Positions 31,957 to 41,178 of a stretch of DNA of 64,000 nucleotides are shown here, one piece after another. Each line of letters begins with the position of its first letter. Position 1 is the first letter of the stretch. Source of the DNA: an uncultured Lachnospiraceae bacterium (GTDB lineage: Bacteria > Bacillota > Clostridia > Lachnospirales > Lachnospiraceae). The translations under genes and the position numbers were made by a program. Where the stretch lies: the NCBI GenBank assembly GCA_947176505.1, contig CAMWQW010000009.1:84821-148820 (forward strand). Direction: 5' to 3'. The notes under the pieces are model-generated. The model saw only the letters and a program-made list of their open reading frames with translations. It ran no database searches and was not told the origin of the DNA.

Positions 31957-32673
31957 ATGATACGTGTTGCTGTCTGTGACGATGAGATCGGGACTTGTTC
32001 TGATATAGAAAAAATGATTTTGGATTTTGCGAAAAGCCATGCATTGCAGATTGAGACGGAGGTATTTTATTCTGGCGAAACACTATATTGTTCGATTCAA
32101 GATAATTGTATATTTGATATCGTGTTTCTTGATATTCAACTGTTTCAGCTAGATGGAGTTCAGGTAGGAAAACAAATTAGGGAACAATTAGGAAATGAAA
32201 ATATTAGCATAGTATATATTTCATCTAAAGATACTTATGCGATGAGTTTATTTCAGGTAAGACCTTTGGATTTTCTCATTAAACCTATTACAGAGGAAAA
32301 GATTGTTGCAACGTTGGAAAAATTTATGCGATTGAATGAAACAAAGAAAAATACTTTTTATTTCAATATAGGAAAATCTATTTATAAATTGTATTTAGAT
32401 GAAATTCGTTATTTTGCCTGTAATGGGAAGAAAATTGAAATATATACAGGAAATGGGATGACAGAATTTTATGGGAACATGCATGAGGTAACAGAACAAA
32501 CCATAGGAAAGGGATTTTGGGTCATTCATAAATCTTTTGTCGTGAATGCTATGTATGTTGCGGCTTACCACTATGATTCTGTTCAAATGATTGATGGTAT
32601 GGTGTTGCCAATCAGTCAAAAGTATAGGAAAGCTATGAAAAATTGTTTGACTGAGTTGTATAGGAAGGGGTGA
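31957..32673 (+). CDS. LytTR-family response regulator (circuit 3)
   Basis: This 238-residue protein has a receiver domain (VCDDE, phosphoacceptor in VFLDIQLF, conserved Ser in YISSKD, Lys in FLIKPI) and a LytTR domain from about residue 140 (RYFACNGKKIEIYTG, then VIHKSFVVNAMYV, then LPISQKY). GAGGTGGTG precedes the ATG. The kinase gene overlaps its stop. It has no agrB or agrD beside it. The gene set downstream (acyltransferase, BceAB-type transporter) suggests it governs a response to external peptides or envelope stress, possibly through the repeat pair at 33831-33860. Confidence 0.92.
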   Translation: MIRVAVCDDEIGTCSDIEKMILDFAKSHALQIETEVFYSGETLYCSIQDNCIFDIVFLDIQLFQLDGVQVGKQIREQLGNENISIVYISSKDTYAMSLFQVRPLDFLIKPITEEKIVATLEKFMRLNETKKNTFYFNIGKSIYKLYLDEIRYFACNGKKIEIYTGNGMTEFYGNMHEVTEQTIGKGFWVIHKSFVVNAMYVAAYHYDSVQMIDGMVLPISQKYRKAMKNCLTELYRKG

Positions 32674-33767
32674 ATTTGTTGACACTTTTATATATGATTA
32701 TCTTGATTTTTGATGCTATACATATTTTTATACTAATGCGGTTTTGCCATAATTACATTGGCGTGTATCGTGTCAGCAGAAAGATTTTCGGCATTGTATT
32801 TGCTGTATATTGGGTATTGAGTAGTTACATAAGGTTTTTGCCGGTTTCAAAAAAATTTTCAGCTACTAATTCAACCCTGATAATTGCAGAGTTTATATTC
32901 TTGTTTGCTGTTTCCTTTTTGTATCAAGGGAAAATGATTCGTCGATTTATTATTACGTCTATTCTACCAATCCTATTTTGGGGTGGGGAACGTACAATCA
33001 CATTAGTTCTTTTTCATACAACACAAATTAGGAATGAACAATATTTAATAAGCACCATAATTACAACAATCCTTTTTGGTGTGTTGGAGATTGTTTTAGA
33101 AAGGGTAAAAATATCAAGGCAAGAGCAGGAGCAGGAATTATTAAAACAAGAAATTTGTATTTATGAAAATCAATTTGAAATTATTCATCAATCACAAAAA
33201 AATATTTGTTCTTTAAAGCATGATTTAAAGCACCATATTAAGATGTTGGCTGATCTGATATCCAATGATAAGAAAGAAGCTGCGTTGGAATACCTTTCTG
33301 ATATGGGTGCTTTTATGGAAAACAGCGAGGAATATATTTGTTCTGGAAATGAAAGGATTGACAGTATACTGAATTATATGATAGCGAAATCCAAAGCAGA
33401 AAAAATCAATACAGACTGGAAAATTTTAATTCCGGAATATTTAGATATTTCAACATTTGATATTAATGTTATATTGAGCAATCTTTTTGATAATGCCCTA
33501 AATGCCCTTTCTAAAGTTGAAGAACCTCATTTGTATATCTTGATGAAGTATGATCGTGGTGTTCTTTGTATTAGCGTACAGAATAATTGTGTAGATGCAC
33601 AGCTAGTTGATAGAAAAAACTATTTAACAATTGATATTAATAATGGGCACGGATATGGTTTGAAAAATATACAGCGAATTGTGGATAAATATAATGGAAA
33701 TTTGTCTACTGAATATAAAGATGGAATTTTTACTTCAAGCGTTCTTCTATTTATAGCTAATTCATAA
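32670..33767 (+). CDS. Sensor histidine kinase, GHKL type (circuit 3)
   Basis: This 365-residue kinase has about five membrane helices in residues 1-150, a coiled-coil linker (RQEQEQELLKQEICIYENQ), the H-box SLKHDLKHHIKMLADLI, N-box SNLFDNALNALSK and G-box GHGYGLKNIQRIVDKYNG. The membrane part is shorter than in the two AgrC-like kinases. The GTG at 32670 overlaps the regulator's stop (GTGA); TTG 32676 or 32679 would be better spaced from AGGAAGGGG, so the start is uncertain by up to three codons. A perfect terminator follows. Confidence 0.9.
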   Translation: MNLLTLLYMIILIFDAIHIFILMRFCHNYIGVYRVSRKIFGIVFAVYWVLSSYIRFLPVSKKFSATNSTLIIAEFIFLFAVSFLYQGKMIRRFIITSILPILFWGGERTITLVLFHTTQIRNEQYLISTIITTILFGVLEIVLERVKISRQEQEQELLKQEICIYENQFEIIHQSQKNICSLKHDLKHHIKMLADLISNDKKEAALEYLSDMGAFMENSEEYICSGNERIDSILNYMIAKSKAEKINTDWKILIPEYLDISTFDINVILSNLFDNALNALSKVEEPHLYILMKYDRGVLCISVQNNCVDAQLVDRKNYLTIDINNGHGYGLKNIQRIVDKYNGNLSTEYKDGIFTSSVLLFIANS

Positions 33768-33791
33768 CTAATTTGTTATTTTACAAAGAAT

Positions 33792-33837
33792 GAAATCTAT
33801 CATTCCCCTCTAGGAAATGATAGATTTCTTATTTTTT
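33792..33837 (+). terminator. Terminator after circuit 3
   Basis: GAAATCTATCATT (33792-33804) pairs perfectly with AATGATAGATTTC (33816-33828), followed by TTATTTTTT. Its T-run overlaps the first of two ATTTTTTCC repeats. Confidence 0.88.
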
Positions 33838-33895
33838 CCTTGCAAACCTTTATTTTTTCCAATGACAGATTATTGGCGCTTTGACTTGTTATATT
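33831..33895 (+). promoter_or_regulatory. Candidate LytTR-3 promoter before the acyltransferase-transporter operon
   Basis: ATTTTTTCC occurs at 33831-33839 and 33852-33860, exactly 21 bp apart. A TATATT hexamer starts at 33890, about 30 bp after the second copy, or 28 if the box extends two bases. This copies the geometry of the agr-1 and agr-2 promoters with another sequence. The first repeat overlaps the terminator T-run, so chance is not excluded. Confidence 0.45.
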
Positions 33896-33925
33896 ATTGT
33901 TATAACTAAACAAGGAGGGATGCTT

Positions 33926-34672
33926 ATGCAAGAACAAAAAATGAGATATTTCCTAATTGATGGAATTAGAGGGTTTGCTATTGTAAATATGGTGGTATTC
34001 CATTTTTTGTATGATGTATTTATTGTTTATGGTAAAAATCCAATGTGGTATGGGATGACTGCTGTTCATTTCTGGCAGCAAGCTATTTGTTGTACGTTTA
34101 TCTTTATTTCAGGTTTTGTTTGGTCATGGGGAATAGAAAGAAATATACGGAGAGGGGTATGTTTTAATGTATATGGATTAATTATTTCACTTGTTACACT
34201 GATTTTTATTCCATCAGAGACAATATGGTTTGGAATATTGAGTTTTATGGGATGTGCAATTTTACTTATGTTTCCGCTTCATAAAATATTTAAACATATT
34301 CCGCCTATGCTGGGATTAATAGCTAGCTTTTTACTATTTATCTTGTGCAAACACATACAGTATGGATATATTGGAATTGGAAATCTGTTTCATATACAAC
34401 TTCCTGAAATATTTTATTCTATAAAAATGCTAACACCATTTGGATTCCCATTTCCCGGTTTTCAGTCAAGCGATTACTTTCCGCTTTTTCCGTGGATGTT
34501 TTTATATTTGTGTGGTTTTTTTGGAAGCAAGATTTTTATGGGACATTTTTCGTGGCAAAATTTAGCATGTCATAAGATTCCAATACTATCAATGATTGGC
34601 TGCAGAACTATTTGGATTTATCTGATACATCAGCCAATAAGTATGTTGATATGTATTCTATTATTTAATTAA
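33926..34672 (+). CDS. Membrane acyltransferase-like protein (DUF1624 / heparan-acetyltransferase type)
   Basis: This 248-residue protein has about seven hydrophobic helices. It opens LIDGIRGFAIVNMVVFHFLYD, the RG(F/L)xxxxMxxFHxxxD pattern of the DUF1624 family related to heparan-alpha-glucosaminide acetyltransferase, and later has PLFPWMFLYLCGFF and the final LIHQP. Such proteins move acyl groups across the membrane onto glycans or polymers. ATG 33926 is chosen (AGGAGG 7 bases upstream; ATG 33920 is too close). First gene of an operon with a BceAB-type transporter, so envelope modification against antimicrobial peptides is a reasonable guess. Confidence 0.75.
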   Translation: MQEQKMRYFLIDGIRGFAIVNMVVFHFLYDVFIVYGKNPMWYGMTAVHFWQQAICCTFIFISGFVWSWGIERNIRRGVCFNVYGLIISLVTLIFIPSETIWFGILSFMGCAILLMFPLHKIFKHIPPMLGLIASFLLFILCKHIQYGYIGIGNLFHIQLPEIFYSIKMLTPFGFPFPGFQSSDYFPLFPWMFLYLCGFFGSKIFMGHFSWQNLACHKIPILSMIGCRTIWIYLIHQPISMLICILLFN

Positions 34673-34684
34673 AGGAGAATGATT

Positions 34685-35446
34685 ATGAACACAATTCTGA
34701 AGGTTGTTGATGTTGAAAAATACTATGGTACTAAATCTAATTTAAAAAAAGCACTTGACCACATACAGTTTAATGTAGATGCAGGAGAGTTTGTAAGCAT
34801 TATGGGTCCATCAGGTTCTGGTAAAACTACATTGCTGAATTGCATTTCGACAATTGATATGGTAAGTGATGGACACATTTATTTGAATGAACGAGATTTG
34901 GCTACGCTTTTACCCAAAGAAATGGCAAGTTTCCGACGTAAGAATCTAGGATTCATTTTTCAGGATTTCAATTTGTTAGATACCCTTAGCATTGAAGAAA
35001 ACATTGCTCTACCTCTTGCTATTAAAAACACTCCGGCAAAAGAAACACATCGTATAGTTACAAGTTTGATGCAACGTCTTGGAATTGATGATATAGCTAC
35101 CAAGTTTCCTTCTCAGGTATCAGGAGGTCAAAAACAACGTTGTGCTTGTGCAAGAGCCTTTGTAAACAGACCCAAATTGATTCTGGCTGATGAGCCAACA
35201 GGGGCATTGGATTCTGTATCAGCCAAACAGTTATTGGAGTTATTGACAGAATTAAATGCACAAGAGAAAGCCACTATATTAATGGTAACACATGATCCGT
35301 TTTCTGCCAGTTATGGAAATCGTGTTCTTTTTCTAAAAGACGGACACTTCAATAAAGAACTTCAAAAAAAGCAGATGAGTAGGAATGAATTTTATCATTC
35401 AATTTTATTAGAAGTGTCAACATTCGGAGGTGAGGAGCCATGTTAA
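34685..35446 (+). CDS. ABC transporter ATPase, BceA type
   Basis: This 253-residue ATPase has Walker A GPSGSGKTT, Q-loop GFIFQDFNLLDTLS, signature VSGGQKQR, Walker B LILADEPTGALD and H-loop VTHDPF. The QDFNLLDTL and DEPTGALDS motifs mark the MacB/LolD/BceA group. It should power the permease encoded in a 7-base overlap downstream. BceAB systems detect and remove cell-wall-active peptides and lantibiotics. ATG 34685 has AAAGGAG 7 bases before it. Here it may give immunity to the island's own peptides or to foreign ones. Confidence 0.92.
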   Translation: MNTILKVVDVEKYYGTKSNLKKALDHIQFNVDAGEFVSIMGPSGSGKTTLLNCISTIDMVSDGHIYLNERDLATLLPKEMASFRRKNLGFIFQDFNLLDTLSIEENIALPLAIKNTPAKETHRIVTSLMQRLGIDDIATKFPSQVSGGQKQRCACARAFVNRPKLILADEPTGALDSVSAKQLLELLTELNAQEKATILMVTHDPFSASYGNRVLFLKDGHFNKELQKKQMSRNEFYHSILLEVSTFGGEEPC

Positions 35447-37398
35447 GAAAACTATCTCAAAGAAATGCAAAAAGACAGATGCTGGATTATATAATTTATA
35501 TTATTACAATGATAATTACAGTTGCATTATTGCTGTCGTTTAATATGGTTATATTTTCAGAGGAGGTTGCTGTTATTGTAAAAGAAAAATCTATTTTGCC
35601 TTTTTTGATCTTGATGGTTAGTATCTTGGTGGTACTTATTATGAGTTTTCTGGTAAAATACATTGTAATGTTTATTTTAAAAAGAAGAAGTAGAGAATTT
35701 GGCTTGTATATGTTGTTAGGCATTGAAAATGAGGATATAGCAAAGTTATTTATAAGAGAAAATCAGTCAATTTATGGGGGTGTACTGATAGTTGGATTAT
35801 TTTTGGGAATATTGTTCTATCAGATAATCAAAGCTGTAATATGTCGGATGTATGCAGTTCCATTTCAATTTTCATTTTATGTTTCGACAAAGGCACTTGT
35901 CTTAACTTTGATATATATGTGTGTAATTTTGTTTTGGGTTTCTAAAAGGACAAAGAAGGTAATTCGGCAACTTAATGTACGTGAATTACTTTATTTAGAT
36001 AAGTCTCATTCTGCTGTAAAAAGCAAAATACGAAGTAATTTATTTATGACTATTTTTCCGATGATACAAGGTGTTGTTGGTATTGCAATTATTATACTTT
36101 CTGCTTTTAAAAACTTACCAGAGGTTGTAAATACGTTTGCTTTGGTGTTGCTTATAATTGCTACCTATGGTTTCTTTGCATTTATGCTTCAGTATTTCCT
36201 TTCACGCTTGAAAGATGTCAAATGGAAATATAGCAATAATCGGATTTTTGTTTATCGGCAGTTGACTGAGAAAATGCGTTGTATGCTTTTTCTTATGGTG
36301 GGTGTTTCTGTTTTAATTACGCTTGCCTTGTTTTTTATCAATTGGGGAATCTATTTTTCTAATAAAGTTGATAAGCGTGTTGAAGCAGTTGCATTCGATA
36401 TTGCTCTTTTTGAAGATGATGAGTATGCAGATTTCTCACAATATATATCTTATCTCTCAAAAAAAAATAAGTTAGATAACAGTTATGAATACAGTTTATA
36501 TACAGATTTTAACAACAGCTTTTATCAGGAAACTCAAAAAGCGGTTCACGGAAAATTTGGTTTTACTATTTCAAGAACTAATACAGATACCTATATGAGT
36601 ATAAATGATTATATGAATTTGCGTGATATGCTTGGATTGCCCGCTATTACATTTGAAGATAATACTTACATTTTACACTGTACTTCTGAAAATGTTGTCC
36701 CCCTTAAATTGTATGTAGAAAAAAATCCGCTTTTGTTATTAGGGAATACGCAGTATCAGTTTGGCGGTATATACTGTGAAGATCTTTTACAGCAGGAATT
36801 ATATGGAAATGGAAATGGTGTCTTAGTTATAGTTCCTGATAACGCAATAGATACCTTGAATTTTCAGATTCAGGTGTTGGGGATCAACACAAATTCATCT
36901 CTATCTCTATCAGAAATTAGCGATTTGACAGCATTTAATGCAGATGTTAAGATAATTTCAAAAACAGGGATACGGAATCAATCAGCATCTATGGCAGTTT
37001 ATACGGTTCTGCCATTATTCTATATTGCTTTTGTATTTTGTGCCATAGCTTGCACAATTCTTTCGGTGCAAATTTTGAGCGATGCTAAGAAAGAATTTAG
37101 AGATTATCAAACTTTGAATTATTTAGGAATTGAAAGAAAGCAGCAAAAAAGACTTTTAAGAAATCAGATACTATTGTTGTATTTTTTACCTGCAATTCCT
37201 GCAATTTTCATAAATATATTTGCATTTCCGATGATGACAGGAAGTGTTATTAGAGATGCAAGTGGGGCATTACAAATGTTTTTTATAGTGTCAGGAATTA
37301 AACAAGAAATAGTTACCATCAGTTTGTTTTTGTCATTCTTTGTTGTATATTATATCGGTACATTGTTTATATACAAAAAAATTATATTTAAAAAATAG
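35440..37398 (+). CDS. ABC transporter permease, BceB/FtsX type
   Basis: This 652-residue permease has ten or so hydrophobic helices arranged 1 + 3 + 2 + 4. A large extracellular domain lies between about residues 310 and 515 (start VDKRVEAVAFDIALFEDDEY), the hallmark of BceB-type peptide detoxification permeases. FtsX segments are seen at about 55-185 (FILKRRSREFGLYMLLGIEN) and at the C-terminus (DAKKEFRDYQTLNYLGIERK). It overlaps the ATPase gene. In known systems the extracellular loop and a kinase form a flux sensor; circuit 3 upstream, though LytTR/GHKL not OmpR/BceS, may play this part. Confidence 0.9.
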   Translation: MLRKLSQRNAKRQMLDYIIYIITMIITVALLLSFNMVIFSEEVAVIVKEKSILPFLILMVSILVVLIMSFLVKYIVMFILKRRSREFGLYMLLGIENEDIAKLFIRENQSIYGGVLIVGLFLGILFYQIIKAVICRMYAVPFQFSFYVSTKALVLTLIYMCVILFWVSKRTKKVIRQLNVRELLYLDKSHSAVKSKIRSNLFMTIFPMIQGVVGIAIIILSAFKNLPEVVNTFALVLLIIATYGFFAFMLQYFLSRLKDVKWKYSNNRIFVYRQLTEKMRCMLFLMVGVSVLITLALFFINWGIYFSNKVDKRVEAVAFDIALFEDDEYADFSQYISYLSKKNKLDNSYEYSLYTDFNNSFYQETQKAVHGKFGFTISRTNTDTYMSINDYMNLRDMLGLPAITFEDNTYILHCTSENVVPLKLYVEKNPLLLLGNTQYQFGGIYCEDLLQQELYGNGNGVLVIVPDNAIDTLNFQIQVLGINTNSSLSLSEISDLTAFNADVKIISKTGIRNQSASMAVYTVLPLFYIAFVFCAIACTILSVQILSDAKKEFRDYQTLNYLGIERKQQKRLLRNQILLLYFLPAIPAIFINIFAFPMMTGSVIRDASGALQMFFIVSGIKQEIVTISLFLSFFVVYYIGTLFIYKKIIFKK

Positions 37399-37408
37399 CA
37401 ATTATAAG

Positions 37409-37449
37409 CACAGTCTGAAATCAAATATCAATTCAGACTGTGCTTTTTG
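37409..37449. terminator. Terminator between convergent operons
   Basis: GCACAGTCTGAA (37409-37420) pairs perfectly with TTCAGACTGTGC (37432-37443), followed by TTTTT. It ends the BceAB operon; the gene at 37536 arrives from the other side. Confidence 0.85.
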
Positions 37450-37535
37450 ATTGTTCTTTAGGTGTACATATTAAATAGATTAGCGGATAAGAATAGTTTA
37501 GGCTACCTTTGATAAAGTGCTTTATTTTTTCTTTT

Positions 37536-38048
37536 CTAACACTGACCTTTAAGGACGATTGTATTCTTTGCTAAAATATGGCTTTCCATTTTATCATACA
37601 ATTCATTTAATGAAAATCCGGCTGTTAAAGATAGTGACGGACAATCCAAAGCATAAATATCAAGAGTGTATTTGTGATCTTTATCCGGTGGAGTTGGACC
37701 TACATATCCGTATATAATTTGGGGATCAGTTTCACCAACAAAATCAGATGCAAAACTATTTTTTCCCTGAATTATATTTAAAGTATTATCTACGCTTATG
37801 TTTTCAGGAAGCTCACTTATTTCGCCGGATATGTCACATGCAATCCAATGAATCCACGGAAATCCGCACACGCCTACAGCATCAAAATCAATCAGTGTTA
37901 GGGCAAACGATTTTGTTCCGCTTGGAACTTCCTCAAAAGTAATCGGAAATGATACTTTGGGGTTGCTCTTATACTGATATTCTTCCGCAGCATACTTTGA
38001 ATACTTTTTCAATAGGTATCCGTTTTCTGTTTCAACTTTGTTTTTCAT
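37536..38048 (-). CDS. PEBP-family (YbhB/YbcL-like) protein
   Basis: This 170-residue protein of the phosphatidylethanolamine-binding/Raf-kinase-inhibitor-like family shows FALTLIDFDAVGVCGFPWIH (the D-x-D-x-P-like ligand region, altered) and YGYVGPTPPDKDHKYTLDIYALD (the GPxPPxGxHrY motif). Bacterial YbhB/YbcL proteins are small soluble proteins of unclear function. Start ATG 38048 (AAAGGAG about 9 bases upstream). Last gene of a minus-strand operon with an MFS transporter, YrdC-type protein and HMGL-type enzyme. Cys replaces the usual residue after the first Asp region, so ligand binding may differ. Confidence 0.85.
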   Translation of the reverse strand: MKNKVETENGYLLKKYSKYAAEEYQYKSNPKVSFPITFEEVPSGTKSFALTLIDFDAVGVCGFPWIHWIACDISGEISELPENISVDNTLNIIQGKNSFASDFVGETDPQIIYGYVGPTPPDKDHKYTLDIYALDCPSLSLTAGFSLNELYDKMESHILAKNTIVLKGQC

Positions 38049-39171
38049 ATTCATTGCTCCTTTTCATAAAATAATAATGTAATAAGATATAAATTATAAA
38101 TACAACTGCTAAAAGCAGGTGCATATATACAAAACCATAGAAATAATATAATACTCCGCCCAGTATAAGCAGTGTAATGTTTATAATGGAGTAGATACCT
38201 TCCATTATATTTGACACCAAAGCGACATTTGAACCAGTATCACGCAATCCGTTCAGGCATATAGGGCGTGTAGCTCCAGAAGTCAATCCTAACAATATGG
38301 TTGCAGCAACTATCATTATAAGATTGTTTGAGAAATACATGATAAGTGATAGCAATAAGCAAATATTCATGATTCGTACTGCATACTCCTTTTTTAATCT
38401 TCCGGCTATGAAGTTTGAAGATATATTTCCCAAAAAGGTATAGCTGGTTAGTATGGTGATAAAGCCGTATACTGGAATGTTCATATCAATAAATAAATGA
38501 TACGGCAGAAAACCAGTAAAAAATGTTAAAATAATACCTCTGGTAAGGCAATAAGTGCAAACAAGGCTTTTCTCTTGATAGGTAAGTTTTGCATTTGTTC
38601 TATTTTTGCTGACTGTTTCCATTTTTCCCGGTTCATTAGGCAATGTCATACATACAATACCAGTGACAATATCTGCAAGTGCGCTTGCTATAAAAGGCAG
38701 TCGGATGTCTATGTCAAAAAGAACACTCCCAAAAAGTCCAGCAACAAGTAATGCGACAAACATTAAACTATTACTGCGAGATTGAAATTTTCCACCATCA
38801 TCAATATGATGATTAATGATCCGAGTGTCACAGCCTGCGGCAATTCCATAGCCAAATCCGAGAAATATTTGTGCTAAGCAGATTCCAGCGATATTCTGTG
38901 TTAATACCACAAGTATTAAGCCTATGAATTTAAAGACTTCGCTTATAAGCAAAACATATTTGCATGAAAAGTGATAGGTTGGTTTTAAGCTAGTTGGAGA
39001 CTTTGTATATGCAAAAACTGCTAATCCATACACTGCCATAATTACTTCAATGGTAATGAGGTTGAAACCAATCTTAGACAAATAAATTACCATAAACGGT
39101 AAATGAAAATATGCTCTTGAGAAAATACGATACAGTGAAATTTGTGCCTTAATGTGCTTATTCAACTTCAT
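38032..39171 (-). CDS. Major facilitator superfamily transporter
   Basis: This 379-residue protein has about twelve hydrophobic helices and MFS-like loops (ISEVFKFIGLILVVLTQNIA; GFGYGIAAGCDTRIINHHID; GLTSGATRPICLNGL). GCDTRI is also seen in the drug-export branch related to MFS proteins next to biosynthetic genes. AAGGAGGG precedes ATG 39171; both ends overlap neighbours (13 bases with the YrdC gene, 17 with the PEBP gene), so it is translationally coupled. It presumably exports or imports the product handled by the two enzymes upstream; the compound is unknown. Confidence 0.85.
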   Translation of the reverse strand: MKLNKHIKAQISLYRIFSRAYFHLPFMVIYLSKIGFNLITIEVIMAVYGLAVFAYTKSPTSLKPTYHFSCKYVLLISEVFKFIGLILVVLTQNIAGICLAQIFLGFGYGIAAGCDTRIINHHIDDGGKFQSRSNSLMFVALLVAGLFGSVLFDIDIRLPFIASALADIVTGIVCMTLPNEPGKMETVSKNRTNAKLTYQEKSLVCTYCLTRGIILTFFTGFLPYHLFIDMNIPVYGFITILTSYTFLGNISSNFIAGRLKKEYAVRIMNICLLLSLIMYFSNNLIMIVAATILLGLTSGATRPICLNGLRDTGSNVALVSNIMEGIYSIINITLLILGGVLYYFYGFVYMHLLLAVVFIIYILLHYYFMKRSNEYEKQS

Positions 39172-39808
39172 ATCCCTCCTTACATAACGTATTTACTAAT
39201 GCTGTCCTGTCAATATCCCCTTCTCTACAGATTTTAATGCCCTTCTCTTTAAGAAGTACGATGGTACTTGATTTTGATGTCTTGATCGGCTGTTCTGATT
39301 CAATAAAATATTTTACACAATTTCCCAGTTGTGATACTGCAATTTCTTTTGTTACTAACATATCATCAACTGTTCCAGATATGTTTGCTGAAGTTATTGC
39401 GATAGGGTTTCCGTCTAAATACTCCATAAATTTCCGCCATGTAGGATTTGAGATGCAGCCTAACGCAATGGAATTGACACCATTAAGCATATAGTCATAT
39501 TTGGTATCTTTTTTATCAATAATAATATTAAATGGTCCCGGCAAAAAGTGTGAAACCAATAATTCCATGAGCTGATTGTTTTTACAGATTCCGTATTTTT
39601 TCCAATCTGCTGGATCAAGGAAAAATAATGATAATGGTTTATCCTTTGGTCTTTGCTTATATGTAAAGATTTTATCAATGGCTTTCTCCGAAGTTGGGAA
39701 ACATGCAAGATTGTAATTGGTGTCTGTTGGTATGACAATAGGATTGTCGGTTTTCATATGAGCTAAAATATCTGTGATGTCATTTTCTAATTTTGTAACT
39801 ATTTTCAT
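39158..39808 (-). CDS. YrdC/Sua5-domain protein (threonylcarbamoyl-AMP synthase-like)
   Basis: This 216-residue single-domain YrdC protein has PIVIPTDTNYNLACFP (usual PTDTVYGL), TYKQRPKDKPLSLFF (KxRpxxxPL), FLPGPFNII and PIAITSANISGT (SANxSG). The housekeeping enzyme makes threonylcarbamoyl-AMP for tRNA modification. The changed PTDTNYNLAC motif and the setting (operon with an acyl-CoA-condensing enzyme and a transporter) suggest a specialised paralogue that may activate bicarbonate and an amino acid for a small molecule. That last point is inference. The protein lacks the Sua5 C-terminal domain. Confidence 0.85.
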   Translation of the reverse strand: MKIVTKLENDITDILAHMKTDNPIVIPTDTNYNLACFPTSEKAIDKIFTYKQRPKDKPLSLFFLDPADWKKYGICKNNQLMELLVSHFLPGPFNIIIDKKDTKYDYMLNGVNSIALGCISNPTWRKFMEYLDGNPIAITSANISGTVDDMLVTKEIAVSQLGNCVKYFIESEQPIKTSKSSTIVLLKEKGIKICREGDIDRTALVNTLCKEGYEVE

Positions 39809-39830
39809 GATGAAATTCCTTTCCTGTATA

Positions 39831-40970
39831 TTAGGTTGTCTGTAAAAGGTGAATGAATTTGTACAGGTCGCAGGCTTCTTCCAATGTTATATGGTTGATG
39901 ATCTTAGCTGCTTTTCTGTAAAAATTTACTATATCTTTTGTGTCATCTAAATTTCCAAATTCTTTTGATACTTTGTTGGATAATATCTTAGAACTTGATA
40001 TGCCGCTTATATTGTGGTCTAATGGTTTAATCTGCGTTCCAAATTCTTCTGGTTGAACAAATTGGTACATGTTACAATCTTTCATCATACCGTCCTGATG
40101 TATTCCGGACTCGTGGATGAAAACATTATCGCCAATGATTGGTTTCGTTGCAGTGATCGGAAATTCCAGAATTTCCGATATTTTGTTAGCTAACAAAATA
40201 ATTTCTTTAAAATTAATATTGGATTCAATTCCGTATTTTTTATACAGAATATAGCTGACTTCTTCTATAGACGTATTCCCAGCTCTTTCACCAATTCCAA
40301 GAAATGTAGTTTCGACTTGCTCTGCTCCGTTTAACACTCCGGCAATGGAATTAGCTGTAGCTAACCCTAAATCATTATGACAATGTACGCTTATTCCAAA
40401 ATTGTACCCGTTTAACTTTATCTCTCGGATATAAGCCCCAAATTCTTCTGGAACCATGCAACCAACCGTATCTGCAATTGTTACTAAATGCACAGGGTAT
40501 TTATTACATAACTGTAAAACCTCCATGAAATAAAGTTTATTTGCCCGTGTTGCATCTTCAAAACATATATCTGTTCTGATATTTAGCTGTTGTAAATAAT
40601 TCAGACACTTTTCCAGTTTCGATTTCATGCTTTCACGAGTAAGTCCCAATTTTTTCTCAATGTGCAGATCAGATATGGGAACTAACAACTTGATTGTTAA
40701 TTGATTTACCTTTTTCTTTAGCCTTGCTGTAATATCAATATCCTGTTTTACAAGTCTTGTCAGCACAACTACTTCCTGATGTTTACTTAACTTTTTTGCT
40801 TCTTCGCAAATCATCATGTAATCATCTTCTGATGCGCACATACCAATTTCAACTGAATCAACATTTGATTGTCCTATGAGTTCAAAAATGCTAAGTTTGG
40901 TTCGGAAGTTTTTATTTACATTGTGTTGCTGCATTCCGTCTCGAACTGTGTTGTCCTGAAATTTTACCAT
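39831..40970 (-). CDS. HMGL-like / isopropylmalate-homocitrate-synthase-family enzyme
   Basis: This 379-residue TIM-barrel enzyme of the DRE-TIM metallolyase family shows DNTVRDGMQQ (usual D-x-T-x-RDG-x-Q, metal Asp and catalytic Arg), VHCHNDLGLATANS (HxH metal ligands), GIGERAGNTSIEEV and FIHESGIHQDG. The length equals NifV/LeuA without the allosteric C-terminal domain. It should condense acetyl-CoA or another acyl-CoA with a 2-oxo acid. Specificity (isopropylmalate, homocitrate, citramalate or other) cannot be read from the sequence. First gene of the operon, divergent from a LysR regulator, with GGAGG before the ATG. Confidence 0.88.
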   Translation of the reverse strand: MVKFQDNTVRDGMQQHNVNKNFRTKLSIFELIGQSNVDSVEIGMCASEDDYMMICEEAKKLSKHQEVVVLTRLVKQDIDITARLKKKVNQLTIKLLVPISDLHIEKKLGLTRESMKSKLEKCLNYLQQLNIRTDICFEDATRANKLYFMEVLQLCNKYPVHLVTIADTVGCMVPEEFGAYIREIKLNGYNFGISVHCHNDLGLATANSIAGVLNGAEQVETTFLGIGERAGNTSIEEVSYILYKKYGIESNINFKEIILLANKISEILEFPITATKPIIGDNVFIHESGIHQDGMMKDCNMYQFVQPEEFGTQIKPLDHNISGISSSKILSNKVSKEFGNLDDTKDIVNFYRKAAKIINHITLEEACDLYKFIHLLQTT

Positions 40971-41038
40971 TACAGTGTCCTCCTCTCTTTTGTCTGGTAT
41001 ATAATATTACATATTCTGACAAAAGAAAATTTCAAATA

Positions 41039-41057
41039 TCTTAACGTATTGTTAAGA
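41039..41057. promoter_or_regulatory. Candidate LysR operator
   Basis: Perfect inverted repeat TCTTAAC-GTATT-GTTAAGA lies between the divergent HMGL-type gene and the LysR gene. Arm and spacer length suit the T-N11-A recognition of LysR proteins. It may serve both directions. Confidence 0.6.
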
Positions 41058-41178
41058 AAAAGTTGATATTACGATTAGGTATAAGAAAATTTAATATTAT
41101 TTCTGCAATAGAAATTTATTGTTTATTGTGGTATAATACGTCGATATGCTAAGGAAAATTAAAAAAAGGAGGTTATAT

